From positions 41,219-105,218 of the forward strand of contig NZ_CAJQYY010000024.1 of the NCBI RefSeq assembly GCF_907164575.1: a stretch of 64,000 nt of DNA, in the 5' to 3' direction. The notes beneath the pieces are model-generated. The model saw only the letters and a list, made by a program, of their open reading frames with translations, was not told the origin of the DNA and did not search any database. Positions 56,116 to 64,000 of the stretch are shown here, in pieces; within the stretch, counting starts at the first letter, position 1, and every line of letters starts with the position of its first letter. The stretch comes from Paraburkholderia gardini (GTDB lineage Bacteria > Pseudomonadota > Gammaproteobacteria > Burkholderiales > Burkholderiaceae). A program made the translations under genes and the position numbers.

Positions 56116-56319
56116 TTATAGCGGCTGGATGTTCGCAGCCTGCTTGCCCTTCGGCCCGGCCTTCACCTCAAAGGACACGCGCTGATTTTCTTTCAGCGAC
56201 TTGAATCCTTCCGAGCGGATTTCCGAGAAATGAGCGAACAGATCTTCGCCACCCGAATCAGCCGTGATGAATCCAAAGCCCTTAGCATCGTTAAACCATT
56301 TGACGATACCGGTTTCCAT
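56116..56319 (-). CDS. Cold-shock protein (CspA family)
   Basis: A 67-residue nucleic-acid-binding protein. RNP1 is KGFGFI and RNP2 is LFAHFSE, and the sequence starts METGIVKWFND, the typical family start. It acts as an RNA chaperone. The start at 56319 has GAGGGAA eleven bases upstream. Whether it is cold-induced or constitutive cannot be told, though the long leader favours regulation after transcription. Confidence 0.95.
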   Translation of the reverse strand: METGIVKWFNDAKGFGFITADSGGEDLFAHFSEIRSEGFKSLKENQRVSFEVKAGPKGKQAANIQPL

Positions 56320-56681
56320 ATTCCAGTTCCCTCGAAATTTAAAGTAAAACGGGTGATGCCCTTTATGCCAACTCCATGGGCCTGCCAACTACACATCCAG
56401 CTCTGGAATTCAGCCTTGCCGTTATACGGGGAACGATGAGAAGCCGTCAAGAGAAATCCTGGCAACTGGATTTGAAGGCCTGAATGAAGCAGTCACCTAA
56501 TTCAAAACGCATTTTAAAACTATCGGTCATTATTACTTTTTTTAAAAGTCTCAGAACGGAAATTCGGGCAAAATTTCCACTATGTAACAAATAGTGTTTT
56601 TGGTAAGTGTTTATCCGGGTTGTTCATGTAATACATTCACATCACGATCGAAGTTATGTATCACGCAAAAGGGAGATCGCC
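56320..56681. other. Leader and promoter region of the cold-shock gene and of a divergent small gene
   Basis: These 362 bases separate two divergent genes. Next to the cold-shock gene there is an A+T-rich stretch, as expected for the long 5' leader of csp messages. No gene or strong promoter hexamers were identified. Confidence 0.5.
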
Positions 56682-56933
56682 ATGTTTTTCAAGCAACCCG
56701 GATGGCTGGCCAACTGGCTTTTTCATTCTCAACCGTCATCCGTACAGCCGGAAGGAACCACGGAAGCGGCGGATTCTTCTGCGTTCGCATTCGACCCGGT
56801 GTGGCACGGCGATCACTGGCAGAACCTGCTGTCTTCCCCTATGGACGCGCGCCGCTACGTAATGGAAGATTGGAGCGTGCATGGCAGCTTCGGGTTCGAC
56901 GAAGCGAATCCGGTGGCAACCGGAGCTGGCTAG
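56682..56933 (+). CDS. Small hypothetical protein (83 residues)
   Basis: An 83-residue protein starting after GGGAG (seven bases before the ATG). It begins FFKQPGWLANWLFHSQPSS and is rich in Trp and acidic residues (DPVWHGDHWQNLLSSP, VMEDWSVHGSFGFDEANP). No signal peptide or membrane segment is evident. I do not recognise a family. The good ribosome site and normal codon use support it. It is divergent from the cold-shock gene and precedes the porin by 527 bases. Confidence 0.6.
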   Translation: MFFKQPGWLANWLFHSQPSSVQPEGTTEAADSSAFAFDPVWHGDHWQNLLSSPMDARRYVMEDWSVHGSFGFDEANPVATGAG

Positions 56934-56960
56934 GAAGGAACGTGCAGAACGGCTGAAAAA

Positions 56961-56985
56961 AAAGAGCGCGGCTGGAAGGCCGCGC
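56961..56985 (-). terminator. Hairpin with minus-strand T-run
   Basis: GCGCGGC (56966-56972) pairs with GCCGCGC (56979-56985). On the minus strand it is followed by CTC and eight T (56956-56963). No minus-strand gene ends just upstream; it could end an antisense transcript or serve the plus-strand gene as an RNA-stabilising hairpin. Confidence 0.5.
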
Positions 56986-57220
56986 CGACAAAGGTTTGGA
57001 GATCTTTTTCGTCAACGAAAAAGTCTGCTTCGAAAAGCAGAAAGTTCAGTATAGCGCTGCCTTGAAATGCGATTAGCGGCAATAACAACAATCGTCTATT
57101 TCAAAAACTGCAACAGTTACAGTTTGAGACAAACGTTGTAGTTTTTGGGCCACTTTTGCTGTCGCAATTGCACAACGCCCTAAGGTTGACATCAATCTCC
57201 CGTATCGGGAAGAAGCCCCC

Positions 57221-57256
57221 AAAGCCTTTACCAGCAAGGCTTTAGCCGAGGCTAAA
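57221..57256 (+). other. Tandem hairpins in the porin leader
   Basis: AAAGCCTT (57221-57228) pairs with AAGGCTTT (57236-57243). The next TTTAGCC (57241-57247) pairs with GGCTAAA (57250-57256). The two stems share bases 57241-57243 and so would exclude each other in part. This may regulate translation or stability of the porin mRNA. Confidence 0.45.
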
Positions 57257-57460
57257 TATCATTTCCAATCCAGTAATACTTTATTGCGGATTTCGGAATG
57301 GGCGCATCGCAACTCACGTACATACACTTTGGCTGTCCCGGAAACGAACGTGCTTGTCGTATGGCGCGTTTTCACGTGCATTCCGCCTCTCGCAGCGTTG
57401 CGTGATCGTTTCCTTGAAGCCTGGGTTTCCAAAGCCCATCCTGTTCTCGGAGTTACAAAG

Positions 57461-58606
57461 ATGAAAAAGACACTCATGGTCGCGGCCCTGTCGGGCGTTT
57501 TCGCTACTGCCGCTCATGCACAAAGCAGCGTCACGCTGTACGGCTTGATCGACGCAGGCATCACCTACACGAACAACCAGGGCGGTCATAGCAACTGGCA
57601 GGAAACGAGCGGCGCGGTGAACGGCAGCCGTTGGGGCCTGCGCGGTGCGGAAGATCTGGGCGGCGGTCTGAAGGCCATCTTCACGTTGGAAAATGGCTTC
57701 GGCATCAACGACGGCACGCTGAAGCAAGGTGGTCGTGAATTCGGCCGCCAGGCTTTCGTCGGTCTGTCGAGCAACCAGTTCGGTACCGTGACGCTGGGCC
57801 GTCAATACGACAGCATGGTTGACTACGTCGGCCCGCTGTCGCTGACCGGCACGCAATACGGCGGCACGCAGTTTGCCCACCCGTTCGACAACGACAACCT
57901 GAACAACTCGTTCCGCGTGAACAACTCGGTCAAGTACCAGAGCGCGGCTTACGGCGGCTTCAAGTTCGGCGCGTTGTATGGCTTCTCGAACCAGGCAGAC
58001 GGCTTCGCGAACAACCGCGCATACAGCGCGGGTGCATCGTATAACTACGGCGGCCTGAACATCGGCGCGGCCTACCTGCAACTGAACAGCAACGGCGCAA
58101 CGGGCGCAGCTGCAGCGTTCAACTCGGGTGGCGCAGTGTCGAGCGACAACACGTTCTACGCGGCACGTCAGCAAACGTGGGGTGCAGGCGCAAGCTACTC
58201 GTTCGGCCCGGCAACGGCTGGCCTCGTGTACTCGCAAACGAACCTGAACGGTCTCGCCGGTATCGGCGCAGGTCAATCGGGCGTGGCGGGCGGCATCGCC
58301 ATGAACGGCGACAGCGCACGCTTCCAGAACTTCGAAGCAAACGCACGTTACGCTCTGACGCCGGCTATCAGCATCGCCGGTTCGTACACGTACACGCGTG
58401 GCAACCTGGAAGGCACGAGCCCGCACTGGAACCAGTTCAACCTGCAAACCGCTTATGCGCTGTCGAAGCGTACGGACGTGTACCTGCAAGGCGAATACCA
58501 GGAAGTCAACGAAGGCGCTGGTGTCAATGCAGACATCAACGGCCTGAACGCTTCGGGCAACAACAAGCAAGTCGCTGTGACGGCTGGTCTGCGTCACCGC
58601 TTCTAA
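57461..58606 (+). CDS. Gram-negative porin
   Basis: A 381-residue outer-membrane porin of the Burkholderia trimeric type. A signal peptide spans residues 1-20 (TLMVAALSGVFATAAHAQ). The mature protein starts QSSVTLYGLIDAGITY, followed by SRWGLRGAEDLGGGLKAIF and FGRQAFVGLSSNQFGTVTLG, and ends in the C-terminal RHRF with terminal Phe needed for barrel assembly. Codon use is that of a highly expressed gene. It forms a 16-strand diffusion channel for small solutes. The ATG at 57461 is preferred; an open frame continues upstream to 57284 but lacks similarity. Confidence 0.95.
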   Translation: MKKTLMVAALSGVFATAAHAQSSVTLYGLIDAGITYTNNQGGHSNWQETSGAVNGSRWGLRGAEDLGGGLKAIFTLENGFGINDGTLKQGGREFGRQAFVGLSSNQFGTVTLGRQYDSMVDYVGPLSLTGTQYGGTQFAHPFDNDNLNNSFRVNNSVKYQSAAYGGFKFGALYGFSNQADGFANNRAYSAGASYNYGGLNIGAAYLQLNSNGATGAAAAFNSGGAVSSDNTFYAARQQTWGAGASYSFGPATAGLVYSQTNLNGLAGIGAGQSGVAGGIAMNGDSARFQNFEANARYALTPAISIAGSYTYTRGNLEGTSPHWNQFNLQTAYALSKRTDVYLQGEYQEVNEGAGVNADINGLNASGNNKQVAVTAGLRHRF

Positions 58607-58632
58607 GCTGTCAGGTAGTATCCGCAGTATTG

Positions 58633-58659
58633 AAAGGCGCCGCTTGCGGCGCCTTTTTT
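58633..58659 (+). terminator. Terminator of the porin gene
   Basis: GGCGCCGC (58636-58643) pairs with GCGGCGCC (58646-58653), followed by six T. Confidence 0.92.
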
Positions 58660-58705
58660 ACTGGCCGCGGGCATTCTCCGGTATCGACATCGACGTCGTA
58701 ACGGC

Positions 58706-59275
58706 TTACCCGCCTGCGTCCGGCCGTGGATAACGGACGTCGAGCACGTCGATGGGTTCCGGCCCCGCAGGCGTGTGCAGCGTGACCTGGTCGCCGGTTC
58801 GCGCCTTCAGCAGCGCGCGCGCAATCGGCGAAACCCAGCTCACATGTCCGATGTCCAGATTGACCTCATCCACGCCCACGATCGTCACCGTGTGCATTTC
58901 GCCGTCTTCGGTCCCGTAGTCGACGCTCGCCCCGAAAAACACCTGATCGACGCTCTCCTGCCGGCTGCTGTCGACGACTTCCGCCAGATCGAGGCGTTTC
59001 GTCAGAAAGCGGATACGCCGGTCGATTTCGCGCAGGCGCCGCTTGCCGTAGATGTAATCGCCGTTTTCGGAGCGGTCGCCGTTCGACGCCGCCCACGACA
59101 CCAGCCTCACGACCTCCGGACGCTCCTCGTCGATCAGATGCAACAGTTCGTCACGCAGACGCCGGTAACCCGCAGGCGTGATGTAGTTCTTCGCACCCGC
59201 GGGAATCTCGGGCTGGGCGACATCGGCGTCGTCGTCCAGATCGTCGGTCGACTCTTTGACAAAGGCTTTGTTCAT
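58706..59275 (-). CDS. greB: Transcription elongation factor GreB
   Basis: A 189-residue GreA/GreB-family protein that rescues stalled RNA polymerase by stimulating transcript cleavage. After an acidic N-terminal extension (residues 1-30) comes the coiled coil (GYRRLRDELLHLIDEERPEV, SENGDYIYGKRRLREIDRRI); GDYIYGKRRLREIDRR marks GreB rather than GreA. The C-terminal FKBP-like domain follows (VSWVSPIARALLKARTGDQV). The start at 59275 is chosen; further upstream ATG codons precede non-conserved sequence. It is a neighbour of spoT in Burkholderia genomes. Confidence 0.93.
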   Translation of the reverse strand: MNKAFVKESTDDLDDDADVAQPEIPAGAKNYITPAGYRRLRDELLHLIDEERPEVVRLVSWAASNGDRSENGDYIYGKRRLREIDRRIRFLTKRLDLAEVVDSSRQESVDQVFFGASVDYGTEDGEMHTVTIVGVDEVNLDIGHVSWVSPIARALLKARTGDQVTLHTPAGPEPIDVLDVRYPRPDAGG

Positions 59276-59372
59276 GGTGCTTCGAAAGGGCCAGGCCCCG
59301 TCCATCAAGGATACATAACAAGGATAATGGGACAAATTGGCGTTTGTGGCTTCCCTTTTTTCGCGGCTTTGC

Positions 59373-59378
59373 TATAAT
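59373..59378 (+). promoter_or_regulatory. Promoter -10 of the first tRNA-Arg
   Basis: A perfect TATAAT 13 bases before the tRNA gene; the -35 is poorly defined. Confidence 0.6.
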
Positions 59379-59391
59379 CCCGTTTCTGCGT

Positions 59392-59468
59392 GCGGCTGTA
59401 GCTCAGTTGGATAGAGTACTTGGCTACGAACCAAGGGGTCGTGGGTTCGAATCCTGCCAGCCGCACCA
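59392..59468 (+). tRNA. tRNA-Arg (anticodon ACG), copy 1
   Basis: A 77-base cloverleaf with CCA. The acceptor GCGGCTG pairs with CAGCCGC. The anticodon arm is CTTGG-CTACGAA-CCAAG, anticodon ACG. The T-loop GGTTCGAATCC is canonical. Confidence 0.96.
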
Positions 59469-59477
59469 CTTATTCGA

Positions 59478-59505
59478 GGGCCTTCCTCCGGGAAGGCCCT
59501 TTTGT
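59478..59505 (+). terminator. Terminator after tRNA-Arg copy 1
   Basis: GGGCCTTCC (59478-59486) pairs with GGAAGGCCC (59491-59499), then TTTTGTTT. Confidence 0.85.
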
Positions 59506-59569
59506 TTCACCGGCCTTTCGTCGGTTTTTTGTACGAAGCGCCGGCGTTCAGGCACTACCTGTTTCGCGT

Positions 59570-59646
59570 GCGGCTGTAGCTCAGTTGGATAGAGTACTTG
59601 GCTACGAACCAAGGGGTCGTGGGTTCGAATCCTGCCAGCCGCACCA
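59570..59646 (+). tRNA. tRNA-Arg (anticodon ACG), copy 2
   Basis: Identical in all 77 bases to the copy at 59392-59468; also the four bases before and one base after are the same. Confidence 0.96.
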
Positions 59647-59651
59647 CCTAT

Positions 59652-59686
59652 AAAGGGCTTTCCAGATGGAAGGCCCTTTGTCTTTT
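59652..59686 (+). terminator. Terminator after tRNA-Arg copy 2
   Basis: AAAGGGCTTTCC pairs with GGAAGGCCCTTT (one mismatch), followed by a T-rich tail. Confidence 0.8.
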
Positions 59687-59698
59687 ATGTTGCCTCAA

Positions 59699-60190
59699 TC
59701 AACGCGGCGCCGACTGGATATCGCCGATGCGGCCGTTCGGCGTCGGCATGTCTTCGGCGGAGGGCGGCGTCAACGCCTCGCTGATTACTTCCGCACACAC
59801 GCCCGCCAGTGCCTGCGACTGGCGCAGCATGTCGTCAGCGACCGTATCGCCGAAACGGCTCGCGACGAATGCCCGCAGCAGTGCGGTTCGCGTCGATTCC
59901 CCGCGCCCTTCCACCGTATGCAATCCACCCTCGAAATCAGCGACACAATGCGCGTCGGTGCCGTGCCCGCCCGCCGCGAGCTCCAGCTGCCTTGCGCGGT
60001 CGAGCACGAGCGCAGCCGCTTCCCATGAGGCCGACGGCGTAAACCGTCCATCCCAGGGGCGGCCGCGGTCGGTGCCGCGGATCGCAACCGTGCGGCCGCT
60101 GTCGGTGAAGTGGATTTCGCGGACAAAATCGTGGAGGCTTCGCGCCACCCAGTAATCGAGCGCGACATCGGTCAGATCAGCAACGTTCAT
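59699..60190 (-). CDS. DUF2591 (NinX-like) protein
   Basis: A 163-residue protein matching the DUF2591 type, which includes phage NinX. The N-terminus has DLTDVALDYWVARSL and the central FTPSASWEAAALVLDRARQLEL is typical of the family. The C-terminal part (ALLRAFVASRFGDTVADD) is found in the bacterial versions as well. The function is unknown. It sits between the tandem tRNA-Arg genes and spoT; the place beside tRNA genes hints at a phage origin, but the gene is fixed at this site in many Burkholderia. Confidence 0.72.
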   Translation of the reverse strand: MNVADLTDVALDYWVARSLHDFVREIHFTDSGRTVAIRGTDRGRPWDGRFTPSASWEAAALVLDRARQLELAAGGHGTDAHCVADFEGGLHTVEGRGESTRTALLRAFVASRFGDTVADDMLRQSQALAGVCAEVISEALTPPSAEDMPTPNGRIGDIQSAPR

Positions 60191-60250
60191 CGGATTTCCC
60201 TTTCGAACAGCCGCAGGTGCGCGCGTTCGATTCAGACGCGCCTGAAACCG

Positions 60251-62635
60251 TCAGTAATCGGCGCGTTCGCGGTCGATGCGCATGCCGCCGTCGTGGCGAT
60301 GATGGCCTTCCTCGCTCGGACGCTCGCGCGCGATGCGCATCACATCCGGGTTCGTACGCACGCGGCGCATGACATTGGCGAGGTGCACGCGGTCGCTCAC
60401 CTGAATCACGAAGCGCAGGACGGTGGATTCCTGCGACAGGTCTTCGTCCATTGCGATATGAACGATATTCGCGTCGGCTGACGTGATGTCGGCGGCGACT
60501 CGGGCGAACACGCCCTTCGTGTTCTTCACCAGCACCTTGATCGCGACGTCGAAGAGACGCCCGGGCTGCGGCGCCCACGCGACGTCGATCCAGCGGCCCG
60601 GATCGCGGCGGTGAATGCGCTGTGCGACGCGGCAATCGGTGGTGTGAATCGCCATGCCGAGGCCAATGCCGATGTAGCCCATGATGTCGTCGCCCGGAAT
60701 CGGACGGCAGCAGGCCGAGAGCTGCACCGACATGCCTTCGGTGCCCGTAATCACGACCGGCGGCGGCGCATGCGAGCCGGCGGACTCCTGGCGCGGACTG
60801 TCGTCGTCGGCGTCGCGGCCGCTCATCAGCACCTCGATGCGCTTTGCCATCACGGCTGCGACGCGCCGGCCAAGGCCGATGTCCGCGAAAATTTCCTGGC
60901 GGTTCTTGTTGCCGGTCCACTGCACCAGCTTTTCCCAGACTTCCGGCGTCACGTCCGACAGTGCAAAGCCGTAGCCCTTCAGCGCCTGATCGACCAGACG
61001 TTCGCCGAGCTGCACCGACTCGTTCAGCCGCATCGTCTTCAGGTAGTGGCGGATCGCCGAACGCGCCTTGCCCGTGCGCACAAAGCCAAGCCACGCCGGA
61101 TTCGGCTTCGAATACGGCGCGGTAATGACTTCGACGATATCGCCGCTCTTCAGCTCCGTGCGCAGCGGCAGCAGTTCGTTGTTGATCTTCACCGCGACGC
61201 ACTGGTTGCCCAGGTCACTGTGGATCGAATACGCGAAATCGAGTGCCGTGGCGCCGCGCGGCAACGCCATGATTTTCGACTTCGGCGTGAACACATAGAC
61301 CGCATCCGGGAACAGGTCGATCTTCACGTGTTCGAGGAATTCGCTCGAATCGCCCGCTTCGCTCTGGATATCCAGCAGCGATTTCATCCACTGATGCGCG
61401 CGCTTCTGCACGTCGTTGAGATCGGCGCTGCCGTTCTTGTACAGCCAGTGGGCGGCGACGCCCGCTTCCGCGATCTCGTGCATCTTGCGCGTGCGCACCT
61501 GGAACTCGATCGGCGCGCCAAACGGGCCAACGAGTGTGGTGTGCAGCGACTGATAGCCGTTGACCTTCGGAATCGCGATGTAATCCTTGAACTTGCCCGG
61601 CACCGGTTTATAGAGCGCATGCAGCGCGCCGATGCAGGTGTAGCACTCCAGCGCGCTTTCGACGACCACGCGGAACCCGTACACGTCGAGCACCTGCGAG
61701 AACGACAGTTGTTTGTCGCGCATCTTCTTGTAGATGCTGAAGATGGTCTTTTCGCGGCCGGTGACTTCGGCATCGAGCTTCGCGTCGGCGATCGCGCGCT
61801 GCACCGATTCCATGATCTTGCCGACCACTTCGCGACGGTTGCCGCGCGCCGCCTTGACGGCCTTTTCGAGCGTGGCGTACCGATGCGGGTTGAAGTTCGC
61901 GAAGCTCAGGTCCTGCAACTCGCGATACGTATTGTTCAGACCCAGCCGGTGCGCGATCGGGGCGTAAATATCGAGCGTTTCACGCGCCACGCGACGGCGC
62001 TTCTCATGCGGTACCGCGCCCAGCGTGCGCATGTTGTGCAGGCGGTCCGCAAGCTTGACGAGAATCACGCGCACGTCGCGCGCCATCGCGAGCAGCATCT
62101 TGCGGAAGTTTTCCGCCTGCGCTTCCTCGCGATTGCGAAACTCCATCTTGTCGAGCTTCGACAGCCCGTCGACCAGTTCCGCGACCTTCGCGCCGAAGCG
62201 CTCGGCAAGTTCCGCCTTGGTCACGCCCTGATCTTCCATCACGTCATGCAGCAGCGCCGCCATGATCGACTGGGCGTCGAGCTTCCAGCCGGCGCAGATT
62301 TCCGCGACGGCGACAGGATGCGTGATGTAGGGTTCACCGCTTTGACGATACTGGCCGAGATGGGCCTCATCGCTGAAATGGAAGGCCGCCTTGACGTCCT
62401 TGATCTCTTCCGGCGTGATGTATTCGGCAAGTGCCGACGTCAGCTTCGAGATCGAAACGACGTCATGCCGGCGCGGCTGCTCCGGCGTGGCGGTCGGCCC
62501 GAACAGATGACGAAACGACTGTTCGAGGACCGCGTCGATGTAGCGGCGTGCAGTCGAAGGCGAATCGCCTTCGGGGACGTTGTCGTGCGAATCGTGCTCC
62601 GCTTCCGAAGTGGCAGGCGATGGGGTCGTGCTCAT
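60251..62635 (-). CDS. spoT: Bifunctional (p)ppGpp synthetase/hydrolase SpoT
   Basis: A 794-residue RelA/SpoT homologue. The HD hydrolase domain has ITHPVAVAEICAGWKLD, LLHDVMEDQGVTK and LVKLADRLHNMRT, so the hydrolase is intact. The synthetase domain has REKTIFSIYKKMRDK and NGYQSLHTTLVGPFG. TGS (FTPKSKIMALPRGATALDFA) and the C-terminal ACT domain (STVLRFVIQVSDRVHL) follow. It makes and removes (p)ppGpp in the stringent response. The ATG at 62635 is the natural start; the first 60 residues are a variable extension. It is followed by a DUF2591 gene and preceded by rpoZ. Confidence 0.95.
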   Translation of the reverse strand: MSTTPSPATSEAEHDSHDNVPEGDSPSTARRYIDAVLEQSFRHLFGPTATPEQPRRHDVVSISKLTSALAEYITPEEIKDVKAAFHFSDEAHLGQYRQSGEPYITHPVAVAEICAGWKLDAQSIMAALLHDVMEDQGVTKAELAERFGAKVAELVDGLSKLDKMEFRNREEAQAENFRKMLLAMARDVRVILVKLADRLHNMRTLGAVPHEKRRRVARETLDIYAPIAHRLGLNNTYRELQDLSFANFNPHRYATLEKAVKAARGNRREVVGKIMESVQRAIADAKLDAEVTGREKTIFSIYKKMRDKQLSFSQVLDVYGFRVVVESALECYTCIGALHALYKPVPGKFKDYIAIPKVNGYQSLHTTLVGPFGAPIEFQVRTRKMHEIAEAGVAAHWLYKNGSADLNDVQKRAHQWMKSLLDIQSEAGDSSEFLEHVKIDLFPDAVYVFTPKSKIMALPRGATALDFAYSIHSDLGNQCVAVKINNELLPLRTELKSGDIVEVITAPYSKPNPAWLGFVRTGKARSAIRHYLKTMRLNESVQLGERLVDQALKGYGFALSDVTPEVWEKLVQWTGNKNRQEIFADIGLGRRVAAVMAKRIEVLMSGRDADDDSPRQESAGSHAPPPVVITGTEGMSVQLSACCRPIPGDDIMGYIGIGLGMAIHTTDCRVAQRIHRRDPGRWIDVAWAPQPGRLFDVAIKVLVKNTKGVFARVAADITSADANIVHIAMDEDLSQESTVLRFVIQVSDRVHLANVMRRVRTNPDVMRIARERPSEEGHHRHDGGMRIDRERADY

Positions 62636-62726
62636 GTTCGCCTCCGTGCCGGAATACGTGCTGGCGACAAGCCGGTCTGCACGCGTTGTTCAATAACTCA
62701 GCAGTCGAATGCGGACGAAGCGCGCC

Positions 62727-62930
62727 TTAAACCGGCACTTTCTTCAGCATTTCGACGCCGACCTGACCAGCCGCGATTTCGCGCAGTGCGACGACGGTAG
62801 GCTTGTCGCGGCTTTCGATCTTCGGCGTGTGGCCTTGTGCGAGCTGACGCGCGCGATAGGTTGCGGCAAGCGCCAGTTCGAAACGGTTCGGAATCTGTTT
62901 CAGACAGTCTTCGACGGTAATGCGGGCCAT
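62727..62930 (-). CDS. rpoZ: RNA polymerase omega subunit
   Basis: A 67-residue protein with the family start [20 protein letters not shown], then [11 protein letters not shown] and [13 protein letters not shown]. It supports assembly of RNA polymerase and is part of the ppGpp-binding site. It lies between gmk and spoT, the standard gene order, which couples it to the stringent response genes. Confidence 0.95.
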
Positions 62931-62989
62931 GTTGGAAATTCCTTCTCAGTATGTTGCTTATTCTACCTTATGTGCCGGAAACCCCGCCG

Positions 62990-63673
62990 TTAGCCGCCGT
63001 GCGGCAGATGGATGCCGAGTTGCACAAAAAGCTGCGTGTGGCGTGCGTACTGCGAAGCGAAGCGTGAACGCGTCGCCGCGACGAGGCATTGCAGCTCGGC
63101 GAGCGCGCGATCGAAGTTCTCGTTGATCACCACGTATTCGGCTTCGGCGGCGTGCGCCATCTCGCTACCCGCGGCAAGCAGACGGCGCGTAATCACGTTC
63201 GGCTCGTCCTGGCCACGCTTCTTCAGACGCTCTTCGAGCGCATCGAGCGAAGGCGGCAGAATGAAAATCTCGACGGCATTGTGGAACTGCTTTTTCACCT
63301 GCTGCGCGCCTTGCCAGTCGATTTCGAGCAGCACGTCGTGGCCGCTTTTCATCTGTTCCTCGATCCACACGCGCGAGGTCGCATAGTAGTTGCCGTGCAC
63401 TTCCGCGCTTTCGAGAAACTCACCCTGCGTGTGACGCAACAGAAAATCGTCGACCGTCGTGAAGTGATAGTGCTGACCGCCCTGTTCCTTCGGACGCGGC
63501 GAGCGCGTCGTGTACGAAATCGACAGACGGATCTGCGGATCTTTCGCGAGCAGCGCGTTCACGAGCGTCGACTTGCCCGCGCCGGACGGCGCCACGACCA
63601 TGAACAGGTTGCCCGGATAAGCGCCGGCGTACGGGTTGTGCTGCGCGCTGCCTTCGCGTGTCTGGCCAGTCAT
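62990..63673 (-). CDS. gmk: Guanylate kinase
   Basis: A 227-residue enzyme that phosphorylates GMP to GDP. The P-loop is VVAPSGAGKSTLV (residues about 26-38), followed by the GMP-binding segment SISYTTRSPRPKEQGGQHYHF and a lid region (ERLKKRGQDEPNVITRRL). It has an N-terminal extension of about 20 residues compared with the minimal enzyme. It lies between yicC and rpoZ. Confidence 0.95.
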   Translation of the reverse strand: MTGQTREGSAQHNPYAGAYPGNLFMVVAPSGAGKSTLVNALLAKDPQIRLSISYTTRSPRPKEQGGQHYHFTTVDDFLLRHTQGEFLESAEVHGNYYATSRVWIEEQMKSGHDVLLEIDWQGAQQVKKQFHNAVEIFILPPSLDALEERLKKRGQDEPNVITRRLLAAGSEMAHAAEAEYVVINENFDRALAELQCLVAATRSRFASQYARHTQLFVQLGIHLPHGG

Positions 63674-63680
63674 GGGCGTG

Positions 63681-64000
63681 TCACTCCAGGTTTTGTACTT
63701 GTTCGCGCATCTGCTCGATGAGGAGCTTCAGCGTCATCGACGAATCGGCCAGTTCCTTCGCGGCCGCCTTCGATCCCAATGTGTTCGCCTCGCGATTCAG
63801 TTCCTGCATCATGAAGTCGAGGCGCTTGCCGACCTTGCCGCCCTTCTCGATCACATGACGCGTTTCGTTCAGATGCGCGGTGAGGCGCGTGAGCTCTTCC
63901 GCGATGTCGATGCGGATGCCGTAAATCGTCACTTCCTGGCGGATACGTTCGGCGATTTCCTCGCGCGGGACGATCGTGGCCGCGCCGTCCGGCGCGGCCA
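63681..64000 (-). CDS. yicC: YicC-family endoribonuclease, C-terminal part
   Basis: This is the 3' part (about 105 codons) of the gene; the rest lies beyond the right edge. The C-terminal YicC domain reads RIDIAEELTRLTAHLNETRH, KGGKVGKRLDFMMQELNRE and ends DSSMTLKLLIEQMREQVQNLE. YicC is an RNA-degrading protein in E. coli. It precedes gmk by seven bases, as in other Burkholderia. Confidence 0.92.
   Translation of the reverse strand, partial: AAPDGAATIVPREEIAERIRQEVTIYGIRIDIAEELTRLTAHLNETRHVIEKGGKVGKRLDFMMQELNREANTLGSKAAAKELADSSMTLKLLIEQMREQVQNLE

Larger units (their letters stand above)
56934..57460. other. Porin upstream region with multiple hairpins
   Basis: A 527-base non-coding region. 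It contains a hairpin with minus-strand T-run (56966-56985), two short hairpins (57004-57023 and 57025-57040), an imperfect repeat (57103-57114 with 57135-57146) and paired hairpins in the porin leader (57221-57256). It is A+T-rich for this genome, fitting a regulated outer-membrane protein promoter. Confidence 0.6.
59388..59647 (+). repeat. Direct repeat, 82 bases, two copies (59388-59469 and 59566-59647)
   Basis: Two identical 82-base units contain the tRNA-Arg genes plus short flanks, separated by 96 bases with an intervening terminator. They arose by duplication and could recombine. Confidence 0.92.

Noticed and set aside
57314..58597. 427-codon minus-strand open frame opposite the porin
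   Set aside because: The porin strand has signal peptide, barrel motifs and terminal Phe; the opposite frame is Val/Arg-rich noise from biased codon use.
60611..62800. 729-codon plus-strand open frame opposite spoT
   Set aside because: It is antisense to an intact spoT and has no family similarity.

Overview
The window is GC-rich bacterial chromosome of Burkholderia type. The gene order at the right end (greB, tandem tRNA-Arg, spoT, rpoZ, gmk, yicC), the trimeric porin, the FdsA/FdsD formate dehydrogenase and the DUF2968 protein all point to Burkholderia sensu lato (Paraburkholderia, Caballeronia or Burkholderia), probably the main chromosome. The species cannot be decided from the sequence alone.

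Layout. 1-1.8 kb: 3' end of a NAD-linked formate dehydrogenase operon (fdsA, fdsD). 1.9-9.3 kb: a flavoprotein monooxygenase, a zinc-type efflux pair (SmtB/CzrA-like repressor plus His-rich CDF pump, with a perfect operator palindrome), a TPR protein, a CitA-like symporter and a GNAT acetyltransferase. 9.5-13.2 kb: accessory genes (membrane-anchored hypothetical, Cache protein, cupin, DUF2968) and a likely IS3-type remnant. 13.5-19 kb: class-I glutamine-amidotransferase-like hydrolase with a long disordered N-terminus, CPA2 antiporter, amidase, dsbB. 19.2-26.9 kb: purine-base catabolism (xdhA, xdhB, xdhC, an adenine/adenosine deaminase, guaD), preceded by a structured leader element. 27-46.4 kb: a complete aryl polyene (APE) pigment cluster. 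46.9-58.6 kb: a yybP-ykoY manganese riboswitch with a TMEM165/UPF0016 exporter, a DUF4136 lipoprotein, pepN, fbp, tRNA-Thr, two small proteins, secreted chorismate mutase, an exonuclease/GIY-YIG protein, a cold-shock gene and a porin. 58.7-64 kb: conserved housekeeping genes.

The APE locus is the main specialised system. Eighteen minus-strand genes (46353 down to 29299) are nearly all overlapping by 1-26 bases. They encode a chain-length-factor-like protein, two carrier proteins, an acyl-ACP ligase fused to a dehydratase, a ketoreductase, a second dehydratase, three ketosynthases with catalytic Cys, a thioesterase, an MIO-type aromatic ammonia-lyase, two acyltransferases (one fused to a glycosyltransferase), a LolA-like carrier, an RND/MMPL exporter and two tandem secreted paralogues. 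The order matches the ape C-D-E-F-G-H-I-J-K-L-M-O-P-Q-R order known from E. coli and Xenorhabdus, with H and I fused, an ammonia-lyase inserted, no recognisable apeN, and an extra ketosynthase. Next to it lie a methyltransferase and a flavin enzyme carrying the motifs of a phenolic halogenase, suggesting a methylated and possibly halogenated aryl head group.

Regulatory highlights are the riboswitch at 46905-47054 (its closing helix can be paired base by base), the 24-base metal-repressor operator at 5214-5237, a possible purine-sensing RNA hairpin before xdhA at 19209-19250, and unusual leader hairpins before the porin.
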